Under the pieces are notes generated by a model, which worked only from the letters and a program-made list of their open reading frames with translations, had not been told where the DNA came from and did not search any database. Shown here piece by piece: positions 53,207-60,951 of a stretch of 64,000 nt of DNA. The first letter of the stretch is position 1. Every line of letters begins with the position of its first letter. The DNA lies in assembly GCF_031326225.1 (NCBI RefSeq), contig NZ_CP133720.1, positions 2,728,001 through 2,792,000 of the forward strand, read 5' to 3'. The position numbers and the translations under genes are program-made. This DNA is from Undibacterium cyanobacteriorum (GTDB lineage: Bacteria > Pseudomonadota > Gammaproteobacteria > Burkholderiales > Burkholderiaceae_D).

Positions 53207-53533
53207 TCACTCGCTTATTTCAGCCAGTACACCAGCACTATTTCTTTCGAAAGCACTGCCGACAGGCGCATTTAGGAAGGGAATAATTTCCGGGTCGTAA
53301 TTTGCAATGGTATTTACATCGTAAATTGCATGGTTATTTGGATCGTCCATGTATTCTTGCGACTCATAGCCAGACATGAAGCACCAACCGCTATCCTGTG
53401 GGTTGTTTGGTTCTTCACGATACATATAGCCAACAGATTTACCTTCAACAGTGATCATGTCGGTGGCTATACAGCCTCCGTGGCCATTTGCCAGAGGTTT
53501 AATTTGCCCGGCGTTAAGCTTGAAATTTTTCAA
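53207..53533 (-). CDS. Cassette 5: DUF2185 (Imm33-like) protein
   Basis: A 108-residue protein of the DUF2185 family, described as possible immunity proteins. Conserved motifs are GGCIATDMITVEGKSVGYMY, EPNNPQDSGWCFMSG and NHAIYDVNTIANYDPEIIPF. The TTG start at 53533 has AAGGAAG 6 nt upstream. No toxin gene is adjacent; immunity function is inferred from the family only. Confidence 0.8.
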   Translation of the reverse strand: MKNFKLNAGQIKPLANGHGGCIATDMITVEGKSVGYMYREEPNNPQDSGWCFMSGYESQEYMDDPNNHAIYDVNTIANYDPEIIPFLNAPVGSAFERNSAGVLAEISE

Positions 53534-53548
53534 GACGGCTTCCTTTTC

Positions 53549-53632
53549 GCATAACGTTTGACGTGAGGGGCGCCGGAGCGCAGCGGAGGGAACCCAGCTT
53601 GCTGGGCGTCCCTCTCGACGGAATTGTTAGGG
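53549..53632 (-). repeat. attC site after cassette 4
   Basis: Boundaries GCATAAC (53549-53555) and GTTAGGG (53626-53632), with an internal hairpin around ACCCAGCTTGCTGGG. Confidence 0.88.
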
Positions 53633-53639
53633 CAAAAGC

Positions 53640-54026
53640 TCATCGTGTTCTGGGCTTGTAAACGAATTGACCTGTGCGTTTAACTAAGACTCTTCCGGCT
53701 CGTAAGTCGCCGCTTACCCAGTAGTACTCAGCTACAGAGTCTGAGAAAGGATCTGTTAAGAGAATGCCTTCGAACCCAGAAGGATCGACCCCGAGTTCTC
53801 CAAAATCTACCTTAATTTCTCGACTAGCATACTTGTCATTCTTGAACGGTGTGATTTCAATTCGGAGCGCCTCAATCTCATTAAATTCAACCTCTACGAC
53901 TTCATATTTAAGCGGATCACTATATTCAAGGATGTCGTGCATCTTGAATTTTAGCTCTCCACCTATCAAGGTCATGTCAAAGAGAGTTGCTTCAGGCCAA
54001 CCAAGATCAATGAGCTGCTCATGCAT
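53640..54026 (-). CDS. Cassette 4: hypothetical protein
   Basis: A 128-residue protein (MHEQLIDLGWPEATLFDMTL, FKMHDILEYSDPLKYEVVEV, EIKVDFGELGVDPSGFEGIL). It looks like a small globular alpha/beta protein; no family recognised. The attC core GTTAGGG itself supplies an AGGG ribosome binding site 7 nt before ATG 54026. Confidence 0.65.
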   Translation of the reverse strand: MHEQLIDLGWPEATLFDMTLIGGELKFKMHDILEYSDPLKYEVVEVEFNEIEALRIEITPFKNDKYASREIKVDFGELGVDPSGFEGILLTDPFSDSVAEYYWVSGDLRAGRVLVKRTGQFVYKPRTR

Positions 54027-54032
54027 GGGTAG

Positions 54033-54089
54033 CCCTAACGCTAAATTGACCGGCGCGTTTGCGCGTCGGTGTCGAATGTTGAGTTATGC
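54033..54089 (-). repeat. attC site after cassette 3
   Basis: Boundaries CCCTAAC (54033-54039) and GTTATGC (54083-54089), with internal palindrome GACCGGCGCG...CGCGTCGGTGTC. Confidence 0.85.
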
Positions 54090-54752
54090 ATTTTTTTGGA
54101 CATAGAATAAATTCCCAATGCGTTCATTGTTAATTTCTGGAGAATGTTTTAATACACCTTGCAACTGCTTTTCATTCCAAACATTATGCTCATAGATTGC
54201 GCGAATAGCGCCATCTGCGTCACCCAAAATCCATTGAAGATGTTCATAAGAAACCTTCAAACTAATCCCACCGAACAATCCTCTTTTAATTTTGCTCTCA
54301 GTTTGAATATCACAACCTTCTTCGATCTCTATCTCATATCCAGATGAAAGAGATAAGGCATCCATCACTAGTTTAACGACTTCCTTAAATTCAATCGTCC
54401 ATTCAACTTTCGAGTACCAGACAATTAATTCTGTGTACGTTCCACGTGCTAGCTTTGCATTAAACAGAAGTCGAAATCCAAATTTCCCTGCTGTTTCACC
54501 TTCCAATGCATAATATTTTTCATGACCAATTTTCTCAAGTTTACTTTTGAAAGTAGAAAATTTGACCGTGGTCCCTTTCTTAATTCCATATGGCCCGTGA
54601 ATATCAAACTCGTCCGGCATTTCATGAAATAAAGTCTCAAATACTTTAAGAATGGAATTGACTAAAGCATCCCTATCAATACCATCTTGGTCACCAAAAA
54701 GTGAATACAGCTTTATTGCTCGGTACTTCTTCTTATTTTTATTGAAGAGCAC
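54084..54752 (-). CDS. Cassette 3: hypothetical protein
   Basis: A 222-residue protein (MLFNKNKKKYRAIKLYSLFG, ALEGETAGKFGFRLLFNAKL, VWYSKVEWTIEFKEVVKLVM). The GTG at 54752 is chosen because GAGGAA lies 6 nt upstream; an upstream ATG at 54797 lies inside the attC. It is AT-rich compared with the core genome, a hint of foreign origin. No family recognised. Confidence 0.65.
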   Translation of the reverse strand: MLFNKNKKKYRAIKLYSLFGDQDGIDRDALVNSILKVFETLFHEMPDEFDIHGPYGIKKGTTVKFSTFKSKLEKIGHEKYYALEGETAGKFGFRLLFNAKLARGTYTELIVWYSKVEWTIEFKEVVKLVMDALSLSSGYEIEIEEGCDIQTESKIKRGLFGGISLKVSYEHLQWILGDADGAIRAIYEHNVWNEKQLQGVLKHSPEINNERIGNLFYVQKNA

Positions 54753-54773
54753 TAGCTTTCCTCGGGATTGAAT

Positions 54774-54851
54774 GCATAACGCAAAATTGAGCGGCACGCG
54801 CTTGCGCGTCCGGCGGAACGAAGTGGAGCGAACTCGAATGCCATGTTATGC
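54774..54851 (-). repeat. attC site after cassette 2
   Basis: Boundaries GCATAAC (54774-54780) and GTTATGC (54845-54851), with an internal hairpin around GGCACGCGCTTGCGCGTCC. Confidence 0.9.
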
Positions 54852-54867
54852 ATGATATTTAATGAAC

Positions 54868-55203
54868 TTAATAATCGAATGTATCGAAAACTTCAACACC
54901 ATTTTCGGTAAATCGCCATTCTATGCTAGGTAGGCAGCCATTATCTAATGTAATTACAGACTTTGGCTTTAGAAATGATGACAGCATATTTATTGATTCT
55001 GGGATTGAATAAGGTGAAAAGTCTTCGTGAAAGTCTAACGCTTTCCATGCTCCATCTGTATTTAAAACTGGCTTAATTCCATCTAATGCAAGCTTGCCAA
55101 TCAGCAGCCTAATTTCTTCAGTTGATGCAAGCTCTCGATCGATAATCAATCCGTGTGGTTCCATCATCAAAAAAAACCAAGCTCCACCTTCCTCTGGCTT
55201 CAT
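54868..55203 (-). CDS. Cassette 2: hypothetical protein
   Basis: A 111-residue protein (MKPEEGGAWFFLMMEPHGLI, FSPYSIPESINMLSSFLKP, SIEWRFTENGVEVFDTFDY). GAGG lies upstream of ATG 55203. No family recognised. Confidence 0.65.
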   Translation of the reverse strand: MKPEEGGAWFFLMMEPHGLIIDRELASTEEIRLLIGKLALDGIKPVLNTDGAWKALDFHEDFSPYSIPESINMLSSFLKPKSVITLDNGCLPSIEWRFTENGVEVFDTFDY

Positions 55204-55219
55204 TTTTTACCTCGCATAT

Positions 55220-55276
55220 GCATAACGTTTGAATTCAGCGGACGCCGAAGGCGTCCGCTGCAATGACAGGTTCGAC
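55220..55276 (-). repeat. attC site after cassette 1
   Basis: Boundaries GCATAAC (55220-55226) and GTTCGAC (55270-55276), internal palindrome CAGCGGACGCC...GGCGTCCGCTG, the same as at 52605-52661. Confidence 0.92.
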
Positions 55277-55331
55277 ATCGGCAACGCCACCAATGCTAGA
55301 GAACGGCTTCGCGCCTCTGCAAAATATCTCG

Positions 55332-55739
55332 TCATTGAGAGCCTTGTACGGCCCGGAGCACGTACTCACCGTTAAAGGTGAAAGGCGCAATGCGCTTCGC
55401 GTCTGTGTTGTCGTAATGAATGTCCACAACCATGTGCAAACCGCTGAAATTAATTTTTCCAAAGTGGCGGTAGCCGCCGCCAGACGCCGGGAAGATTTCG
55501 GCCGCATCCACTTGACCAGTAATCCTCGGCACGCGAATGGTGGCCTTCAGTGGCGATGAGCCTCGGAAGATAAATGAGACGGGATCGTGAGCCATGCTCT
55601 CCCGTACGCCTGTCATGGTGATCTCATAGGAGCCGTTGACGAGCGCATACGTGGCAGTGGGGTCGTTCCGATTTGTTGCGCAGCCGAGAAGCAATGCGAG
55701 AGCGCCAACTGCCGCGAAAGAGTGAACTCTGTATTTCAC
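55332..55739 (-). CDS. Cassette 1: lipoprotein (first cassette behind attI)
   Basis: The 135-residue lipoprotein described under cassette 6. In this position the GTG start at 55739 overlaps the stop codon of a short ORF in attI (55736-55807) as GTGA. The cassette itself carries no ribosome binding site, because the start lies 4 nt from the recombination core. Expression should therefore depend on the attI leader. The mature protein is unknown. Confidence 0.85.
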   Translation of the reverse strand: MKYRVHSFAAVGALALLLGCATNRNDPTATYALVNGSYEITMTGVRESMAHDPVSFIFRGSSPLKATIRVPRITGQVDAAEIFPASGGGYRHFGKINFSGLHMVVDIHYDNTDAKRIAPFTFNGEYVLRAVQGSQ

Positions 55740-55807
55740 GATGTCGAACTAGATATAGAGGGTGAGATGACGGGTGAAAAAGCAACTTGTCGCATAATAC
55801 TTTTCAT
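55736..55807 (-). CDS. Short attI ORF coupled to cassette 1
   Basis: A 23-codon frame starting ATG 55807 (MKSIMRQVAFSPV...). GGAGGG lies 5 nt before the ATG, the strongest ribosome binding site in this region. The frame crosses the attI core and its TGA (55736-55738) overlaps the first cassette's GTG start by two bases, typical of translational coupling. In class 1 integrons a similar attI ORF (ORF-11) is known to boost translation of first cassettes lacking a ribosome binding site. The peptide itself may not matter. Confidence 0.65.
   Translation of the reverse strand: MKSIMRQVAFSPVISPSISSSTS
55743..55807 (-). other. attI recombination region
   Basis: The GTCGAAC/GTTCGAC core (55743-55749) marks the junction between the integrase region and cassette 1. 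The copy of this cassette at 53128-53134 diverges exactly after the same core, which defines the crossover point. The rest of attI should extend 50-70 bp towards intI; its binding repeats are not clear by eye. Confidence 0.75.
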
Positions 55808-55826
55808 AGAAACCCTCCAAAGCCTT

Positions 55827-55870
55827 TTGCATATTAGCTTTCCAGAGATATACTGAACATTTATACAGTA
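55827..55870 (+). promoter_or_regulatory. intI promoter with LexA (SOS) box
   Basis: A -35 TTGCAT (55827-55832) and -10 TATACT (55849-55854) are spaced by 16 nt. A LexA box CTG-N10-CAG (55853-55868), flanked symmetrically as TACTG...CAGTA, overlaps the -10. SOS control of intI through LexA is established for other integrons; here it is read from the sequence. The cassette promoter Pc may overlap on the opposite strand but could not be identified. Confidence 0.85.
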
Positions 55871-55899
55871 TTAAAATTTCTACAGAAAGCGTCATTCCG

Positions 55900-56874
55900 A
55901 TGGAACTGCATTCTACCAAGCTTCTTGATCGTGTCAAGGAGGCAATTCGCTATAAACATTACAGTTTGCGTACTGAGAAAGTTTATGTATTTTGGTGCCG
56001 CTATTTCATTCGGTTTCATCAATTACGTCACCCCAAAGACATGGGTGCGCCTGAAGTTGAAGCTTTCTTGAGTTTTTTAGCCAACGAAAAACAAGTATCT
56101 CCCTCTACTCATCGTCAGGCACTCTCTGCCATTTTGTTCATGTACAAAGTCGTACTTCGTATTGACCTGCCTTGGCTAAAAGAGATTGGCCAACCAACAA
56201 CAACGCGCCGCTTACCAGTCGTGCTGTCGGTTGATGAAATTTGTGCCATCTTTTCTCGATTATCTGGAGAGCACCTCTTACTGGCTCAACTTTTGTATGG
56301 CACCGGCATGCGCATTAATGAGGCGCTACAACTGCGGGTAAAAGATATCGACTTCCTTCATAACACCATCGTTGTGAGGGCCGGGAAAGGCAACAAAGAT
56401 CGCGCTTTGAGGTTGCCACTTAGTTTAGTGGATCATTTGAAGGCACAGCTAATCAACTCCAAGACTTTGTGGGCGAAAGATCGTGCAAACCGTGTGGCCG
56501 GTGTTGAAATGCCCTACGCGCTGTCAAAGAAGTACCCTTCAGCAGGTCAGACTTGGGCGTGGCATTGGGTGTTTCCACAGGCGAACGTCTCTGTTGATCC
56601 GCGCAGCAAGGTCGTTCGTCGGCATCATCTTTATGACCGAACATTTCAACGCGCTTTCAAGTTAGCAAAGGAGGCAGCGCAGATCCACAAACCCGCTTCA
56701 CCACATACCTTACGACATTCATTTGCAACACACTTACTTCAATCAGGCTACGACATCGGTACGGTCCAAGAACTTCTAGGGCATGCAGATGTCAGCACGA
56801 CGATGATCTATACCCATGTTCTGAAGGTCGGCGGCGCTGGAGTGAGAAGCCCACTTGATCGCATCACGATCTAG
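55900..56874 (+). CDS. intI: Integron integrase
   Basis: A 324-residue tyrosine recombinase. The catalytic residues are Arg138 (GTGMRINEAL), Lys163, His269 and Arg272 (SPHTLRHSFATH), His295 and Tyr304 (LGHADVSTTMIYTHVL). The segment at about 190-228 (WAKDRANRVAGVEMPYALSK then TWAWHWVFPQ) is the extra patch specific to IntI that separates it from XerC/XerD. It folds cassette attC sites and recombines them into attI. It is expressed away from the array under a LexA box. Confidence 0.95.
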   Translation: MELHSTKLLDRVKEAIRYKHYSLRTEKVYVFWCRYFIRFHQLRHPKDMGAPEVEAFLSFLANEKQVSPSTHRQALSAILFMYKVVLRIDLPWLKEIGQPTTTRRLPVVLSVDEICAIFSRLSGEHLLLAQLLYGTGMRINEALQLRVKDIDFLHNTIVVRAGKGNKDRALRLPLSLVDHLKAQLINSKTLWAKDRANRVAGVEMPYALSKKYPSAGQTWAWHWVFPQANVSVDPRSKVVRRHHLYDRTFQRAFKLAKEAAQIHKPASPHTLRHSFATHLLQSGYDIGTVQELLGHADVSTTMIYTHVLKVGGAGVRSPLDRITI

Positions 56875-57031
56875 ATTTTTGCATGGCCCCATTCAGCACG
56901 ATTTCTGCACTAGATTTTTGGCATAAAAAGTTGACACAAGAACCGCCGAGAACGCATCCTCAGGTGCACTGTGATACGACCATCCCAAAACGACAACATC
57001 GATTCTAAGTGCCACCGTCGATAGACGTTAG

Positions 57032-57607
57032 TTACTTTGTTGACTGCTCATTATTCACAAACCCTATCGACCGCTTCTTGACTTGCTCTGGCTGCACACT
57101 CAACTCGCGCAAGGTTTCGATGAGTTGGCGTAGCTGTATCCGCGTATTGTGCGCGAAGGTTTCGTGCTGTAGCTCAAGGAGATCCGTCTTACTCTCGAGT
57201 TCGTTTAAACGGTGTAAGAACTCACTGTTTGAAACGAGTATTTCACGCATCTTGATAAACGCGCGAACGACATAAATACCCATTTCGATCGCTTGCGGTG
57301 ACGCAAGCACGTTGGCGGCCTGTATCGCGCCGTGTTCAGTAAAAGCAAATGGAAGTGTTTTAGAAAATTTGAGCTTGGCGAGGTGGTCGCAGTTTGCGAC
57401 CACCTCATCTTTTTCCACCGCATTCAAGACAAACATAAAATCACTGGGAAATCGGCTCGCATTCCGCTTCACTTGCTCATTCAGTCGTTTAGTTTGCACA
57501 CCATATAAAGCAGCCAAATCCGAATCGATCATCACCCGTTGACCGCGCAATATCAAAATTCGCTTTTCGATCTCAATTGGTGTTGGAGAGGCATTGGTTG
57601 AACTCAT
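57032..57607 (-). CDS. ORF6N-domain protein
   Basis: A 191-residue protein with an N-terminal ORF6N DNA-binding domain (RILILRGQRVMIDSDLAALY, VQTKRLNEQVKRN, FPSDFMFVL, FAFTEHGAIQAANVL) and a coiled-coil C-terminus (FLHRLNELESKTDLLELQHE). ORF6N proteins are typical of phages and mobile elements, acting as antirepressor-like regulators, but many lie on chromosomes. It lies beside the integron, perhaps part of accessory DNA. Confidence 0.88.
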   Translation of the reverse strand: MSSTNASPTPIEIEKRILILRGQRVMIDSDLAALYGVQTKRLNEQVKRNASRFPSDFMFVLNAVEKDEVVANCDHLAKLKFSKTLPFAFTEHGAIQAANVLASPQAIEMGIYVVRAFIKMREILVSNSEFLHRLNELESKTDLLELQHETFAHNTRIQLRQLIETLRELSVQPEQVKKRSIGFVNNEQSTK

Positions 57608-57803
57608 TGAGTGTCCTTATTGTGTTGGTCAGAAAAGGATGATGGTTTTCTCGCCTGATAATTCGTCGACGCGCCCTCACTTACCAAGAGTAATAATTTA
57701 ACATGCTTTTTAATTAATTTAAGCAGTCAAATTTAGGCCAAACCTTTACTAGCAATTGCATAGCGATCTCTGCATGAAGTGAGCCGATAGCCATGTTTGC
57801 TGT

Positions 57804-57882
57804 CATTCACGCGAAAGCGGGAATCCAAGTTCAATAGGATCAGTACATGTGAACAACATGGATTCCCGCTTTCGCGGGAATG
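57804..57882. repeat. Head-to-head pair of REP-like palindromes
   Basis: A degenerate copy (57804-57826, CATTCACGCGAAAGCGGG...) and a perfect copy (57862-57881) face each other and can pair over about 23 bp. The element is the same as at 6800-6819. The rest of the 378 nt gap between the ORF6N gene and the groES promoter holds no gene I recognise. Confidence 0.75.
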
Positions 57883-57985
57883 ATGTTGGAAGTTGCTTGG
57901 TGCATGAACCAGTCATCAAACGGCACGAGATTCATCGCTAAGTCCCTGATTTCTAAAATAAAACGGCGATTTTCAATATTCTTCC

Positions 57986-58040
57986 TTGAAAAAGCCTACC
58001 CTCGACCATATAATTAGCACTCAGCAAGAGAGAGTGCTAA
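57986..58040 (+). promoter_or_regulatory. groESL promoter with CIRCE operator
   Basis: A sigma-70 promoter TTGAAA (57986-57991), 17 nt spacer, TATAAT (58009-58014) is followed directly by a perfect CIRCE element TTAGCACTC-N9-GAGTGCTAA (58014-58040). HrcA binds CIRCE and represses groESL at normal temperature. The overlap of operator and -10 fits simple blocking. Confidence 0.97.
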
Positions 58041-58179
58041 CAAATACTAAAATTTCTCGTTAGCAATCGACTCAAGCAAGATCTTTTGCGAAAAAAGTGT
58101 TTCGTGTCTTTGGGATGTGGATCGCTTTTTTGGCGTTTTACTTTGGTACTTTTACTTTTGTAATTTTTTAGGAGTTAGT

Positions 58180-58470
58180 ATGAATCTTCGTCCCCTGCAC
58201 GATCGCATTATCGTCAAACGTTTGGATCAAGAAACAAAAACAGCATCCGGTATCGTTTTGCCTGACGCAGCAGCAGAGAAACCAGATCAAGGTGAAGTAC
58301 TGGCTGTAGGTAACGGCAAAGTTTTGGACAACGGTACAGTGCGTGCATTGGAAGTCAAAGTTGGCGATCGCGTGTTGTTCGGTAAGTACTCTGGCCAGTC
58401 CGTTAAAGTGGATGGTAATGAAGTACTCGTGATGCGTGAAGAAGATATTTTCGCAATCGTCCAAAAATAA
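58180..58470 (+). CDS. groES: Co-chaperonin GroES
   Basis: A 96-residue co-chaperonin: MNLRPLHDRIIVKRLDQETK, SGIVLPDAAAEKPDQGEVLA and the C-terminal ILVMREEDIFAIVQ-type end. The mobile loop ETKTASGIVLPD binds GroEL. ATG 58180 has AGGAGTTAGT before it. It is under HrcA/CIRCE control with groEL 213 nt downstream. Confidence 0.98.
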   Translation: MNLRPLHDRIIVKRLDQETKTASGIVLPDAAAEKPDQGEVLAVGNGKVLDNGTVRALEVKVGDRVLFGKYSGQSVKVDGNEVLVMREEDIFAIVQK

Positions 58471-58489
58471 GGTACGACTAAGCTACTGC

Positions 58490-58564
58490 GCAGCCGAATC
58501 TTGAGCCTGCGATGCTCATCGTACCTCTTGTACGATTGCGCTTCTCGACTCAAGCTTCAACTGC
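58490..58564. repeat. Long imperfect hairpin between groES and groEL
   Basis: Arms include GCAG/CTGC, GAA/TTC and CTTGAG/CTCAAG, with apex ATCGTAC-CTCTT-GTACGAT (58518-58536). The GTAC-N5-GTAC apex is the same as in the repeat array at 7081-7510. It lies within the presumed groESL transcript. Confidence 0.75.
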
Positions 58565-58683
58565 TCGCTACGCTTATTCATACCTTCTTTACACAGTTTT
58601 ATTTATCAAATTTGCGCTTCTTTTTTGCGCGGATTTAGAAGAAAACAAATTCAGAATTTCATCCTTATTTGGAGAATTTAATT

Positions 58684-60330
58684 ATGGCAGCTAAACAAGT
58701 TGTATTTGGCGATGACGCACGTGCGAAAGTGGTGAACGGCGTTAACGTTTTGGCGAACGCAGTGAAAGTGACTTTGGGCCCTAAAGGTCGTAACGTTGTG
58801 TTGGAACGTTCTTACGGCGCGCCTACCGTGACGAAAGACGGTGTGTCTGTTGCGAAAGAAATCGAGTTGAAAGACAAACTCGAAAACATGGGCGCTCAGT
58901 TGGTGAAAGAAGTAGCTTCCCGCACTTCTGACAACGCTGGTGACGGTACAACAACAGCGACGGTGTTGGCACAAGCAATCGTTCGCGAAGGCTTCAAATA
59001 TGTTGCAGCGGGTTTCAACCCAACTGACTTGAAACGCGGTATCGACAAAGCTGTTGCTGCTCTGGTGGCTGAGATCAAAACTTTGTCTCGTCCAACTGCA
59101 ACGAACAAAGAGATCGCTCAAGTGGGTTCTATCTCTGCAAACTCTGACCAAGACATCGGCGACATCATCGCTAAAGCCATGGACAAAGTGGGCAAAGAAG
59201 GCGTGATCACTGTTGAAGATGGTAAGTCCTTGGAAAACGAATTGGATATCGTTGAAGGTATGCAATTTGACCGTGGTTACTTGTCCCCATACTTCATCAA
59301 CAATCCAGAAAAACAAGCTGTGATTTTGGACAACCCATTCATCTTGTTGTTCGACAAGAAGATCTCCAACATCCGTGATTTGCTCCCAGTATTGGAACAA
59401 GTAGCGAAGTCTGGTCGTCCATTGTTGATCATCGCTGAAGACGTTGATGGCGAAGCATTGGCAACTTTGGTTGTCAACAACATCCGCGGCATCTTGAAAA
59501 CAGCAGCTGTGAAAGCACCTGGTTTCGGTGATCGTCGTAAAGCGATGTTGGAAGATATCGCGATTTTGACAGGCGGTAACGTGATCGCTGAAGAAGTTGG
59601 TTTGACTTTGGAAAAAGCGACATTGCAAGACTTGGGTCAAGCAAAACGCGTAGAAATCGGCAAAGAAAACACCACAGTGATCGACGGCGCTGGTCAAGCG
59701 ATCAACATCGAAGCACGCGTCAAGCAAATCCGTGCACAAATCGCTGAAGCGACTTCTGACTACGATCGTGAAAAACTGCAAGAACGCGTCGCTAAATTGG
59801 CTGGCGGTGTTGCAGTGATCAAGGTTGGTGCCGCAACTGAAGTTGAAATGAAAGAGAAAAAAGCACGTGTTGAAGATGCATTGCACGCAACTCGCGCAGC
59901 AGTTGAAGAAGGTATCGTTCCTGGTGGTGGTGTTGCATTGCTCCGCGCTCGTGCAGCAGCTGGCACAATCAAAGGCGACAATGCTGACCAAGACGCTGGT
60001 ATCAAACTCGTGTTGAAAGCGATCGAAGCGCCATTGCGTGAAATCGTTGCAAACGCTGGTGGCGAAGCAAGTGTCGTCATCAATGCAGTGGTTGGTGGTT
60101 CTGGTAACTACGGTTTCAATGCAGCGAACGACACTTACGGTGACATGATCGAAATGGGTATTTTGGATCCAGCGAAAGTGACACGCTCTGCTTTGCAAAA
60201 CGCAGCATCTGTTGCTGGCTTGATTTTGACAACGGATGCATTGGTTGCTGAATTGCCAGAAGACAAACCAGCTGCTGGCATGGGTGGCCATGACATGGGC
60301 GGTATGGGTGGCATGGGCGGTATGATGTAA
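58684..60330 (+). CDS. groEL: Chaperonin GroEL
   Basis: A 548-residue chaperonin, starting MAAKQVVFGDDARAKVVNGV, with the ATP-binding GDGTTTATVLAQAIV and the C-terminal GGM-rich tail (GGHDMGGMGGMGGMM). It folds cytosolic proteins in the GroEL/GroES chamber. Codon use is strongly biased (highly expressed type). ATG 58684 follows TTGGAG. The opposite strand is open over the whole gene, which is a shadow of the biased codons. Confidence 0.99.
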   Translation: MAAKQVVFGDDARAKVVNGVNVLANAVKVTLGPKGRNVVLERSYGAPTVTKDGVSVAKEIELKDKLENMGAQLVKEVASRTSDNAGDGTTTATVLAQAIVREGFKYVAAGFNPTDLKRGIDKAVAALVAEIKTLSRPTATNKEIAQVGSISANSDQDIGDIIAKAMDKVGKEGVITVEDGKSLENELDIVEGMQFDRGYLSPYFINNPEKQAVILDNPFILLFDKKISNIRDLLPVLEQVAKSGRPLLIIAEDVDGEALATLVVNNIRGILKTAAVKAPGFGDRRKAMLEDIAILTGGNVIAEEVGLTLEKATLQDLGQAKRVEIGKENTTVIDGAGQAINIEARVKQIRAQIAEATSDYDREKLQERVAKLAGGVAVIKVGAATEVEMKEKKARVEDALHATRAAVEEGIVPGGGVALLRARAAAGTIKGDNADQDAGIKLVLKAIEAPLREIVANAGGEASVVINAVVGGSGNYGFNAANDTYGDMIEMGILDPAKVTRSALQNAASVAGLILTTDALVAELPEDKPAAGMGGHDMGGMGGMGGMM

Positions 60331-60371
60331 GACCGCGCTGATCATCTGATCAAACGCAAGTAAGAATGAAG

Positions 60372-60399
60372 GCCCCGCAATGTCAATTGCGGGGCTTTT
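60372..60399 (+). terminator. groESL terminator
   Basis: GCCCCGCAAT (60372-60381) pairs perfectly with ATTGCGGGGC (60386-60395) around GTCA, followed by TTTT. It lies 42 nt after the groEL stop codon. Confidence 0.95.
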
Positions 60400-60951
60400 C
60401 TATTTGATGGAACTCATCAAAGTACTTTCGCGTTTTTTACTTCTATCGGGCTCGGTCCAGCTCTCTTCCCTCACATCCGACAACAAATCACAATAAAAAA
60501 TGCGGATTAATTTCAAGCGACACGGCTTCCCTTCTTTTCTTGATTCACAAACTGAGATCCGTTTTATTTGTGAGATATACCTCAACACATAGCGACTTCA
60601 GACTACGCTCTCGTCTCAACTGCATGAAAAAAGACAAACCAAAAATATCTATAGTTTCTAAGATAATTTCCAGCTACCATTTACAAATCATTGAGCAAAC
60701 AATGAGCGAACATTGAGCAAACCGAGAAGACCAGAATCCAACACGAAGAATCAATTTCATTTACATGTAAAATTTTTTCTTGACACTCAATTCTGGCAGC
60801 AAGGATACTGGGTGCACAAAAACGGGATGTGCTGCAGTGAAGATGTGCACTTTTATTGCGCTTGAAAATGGAAGGCGCGCAAGCAAAGTCCAAGAATGAC
60901 CTGCGCTCATACTTGAGAAAAAATCTCAAAAGATTCACGAGAGGGGTGGTT
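60400..60951. other. Intergenic region between groEL and the OPT transporter gene
   Basis: About 550 nt without a recognised gene. It is AT-rich and should contain the transporter promoter. A short plus-strand frame precedes the chosen GTG start of the transporter and may include a longer N-terminus. Confidence 0.4.

Larger units (their letters stand above)
48254..56874 (-). mobile_element. Chromosomal integron: intI, attI and at least 10 cassettes
   Basis: An integron integrase gene (plus strand, 55900-56874) is followed to its left by an attI region and an array of single-gene cassettes, all on the minus strand and separated by attC-like elements with GTTRRRY-type core sites and internal palindromes (57-133 bp). 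This is the standard integron geometry: integrase outward, cassettes read from the integrase side. Cassette genes are short and mostly unknown, with no antibiotic resistance gene. Sites towards the left end degrade. It is therefore best described as a sedentary chromosomal integron with an old distal end. Confidence 0.92.

Noticed and set aside
55749..55937. 62-codon minus-strand frame across attI and the intI start
   Set aside because: It crosses the intI start region in another phase; the short frame with a real ribosome binding site (55736-55807) is the better candidate.
58678..60345. A 555-codon open frame on the minus strand opposite groEL
   Set aside because: It mirrors groEL almost exactly; the translated sequence is rich in cysteine and histidine and has no family resemblance. 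It results from the codon bias of groEL.
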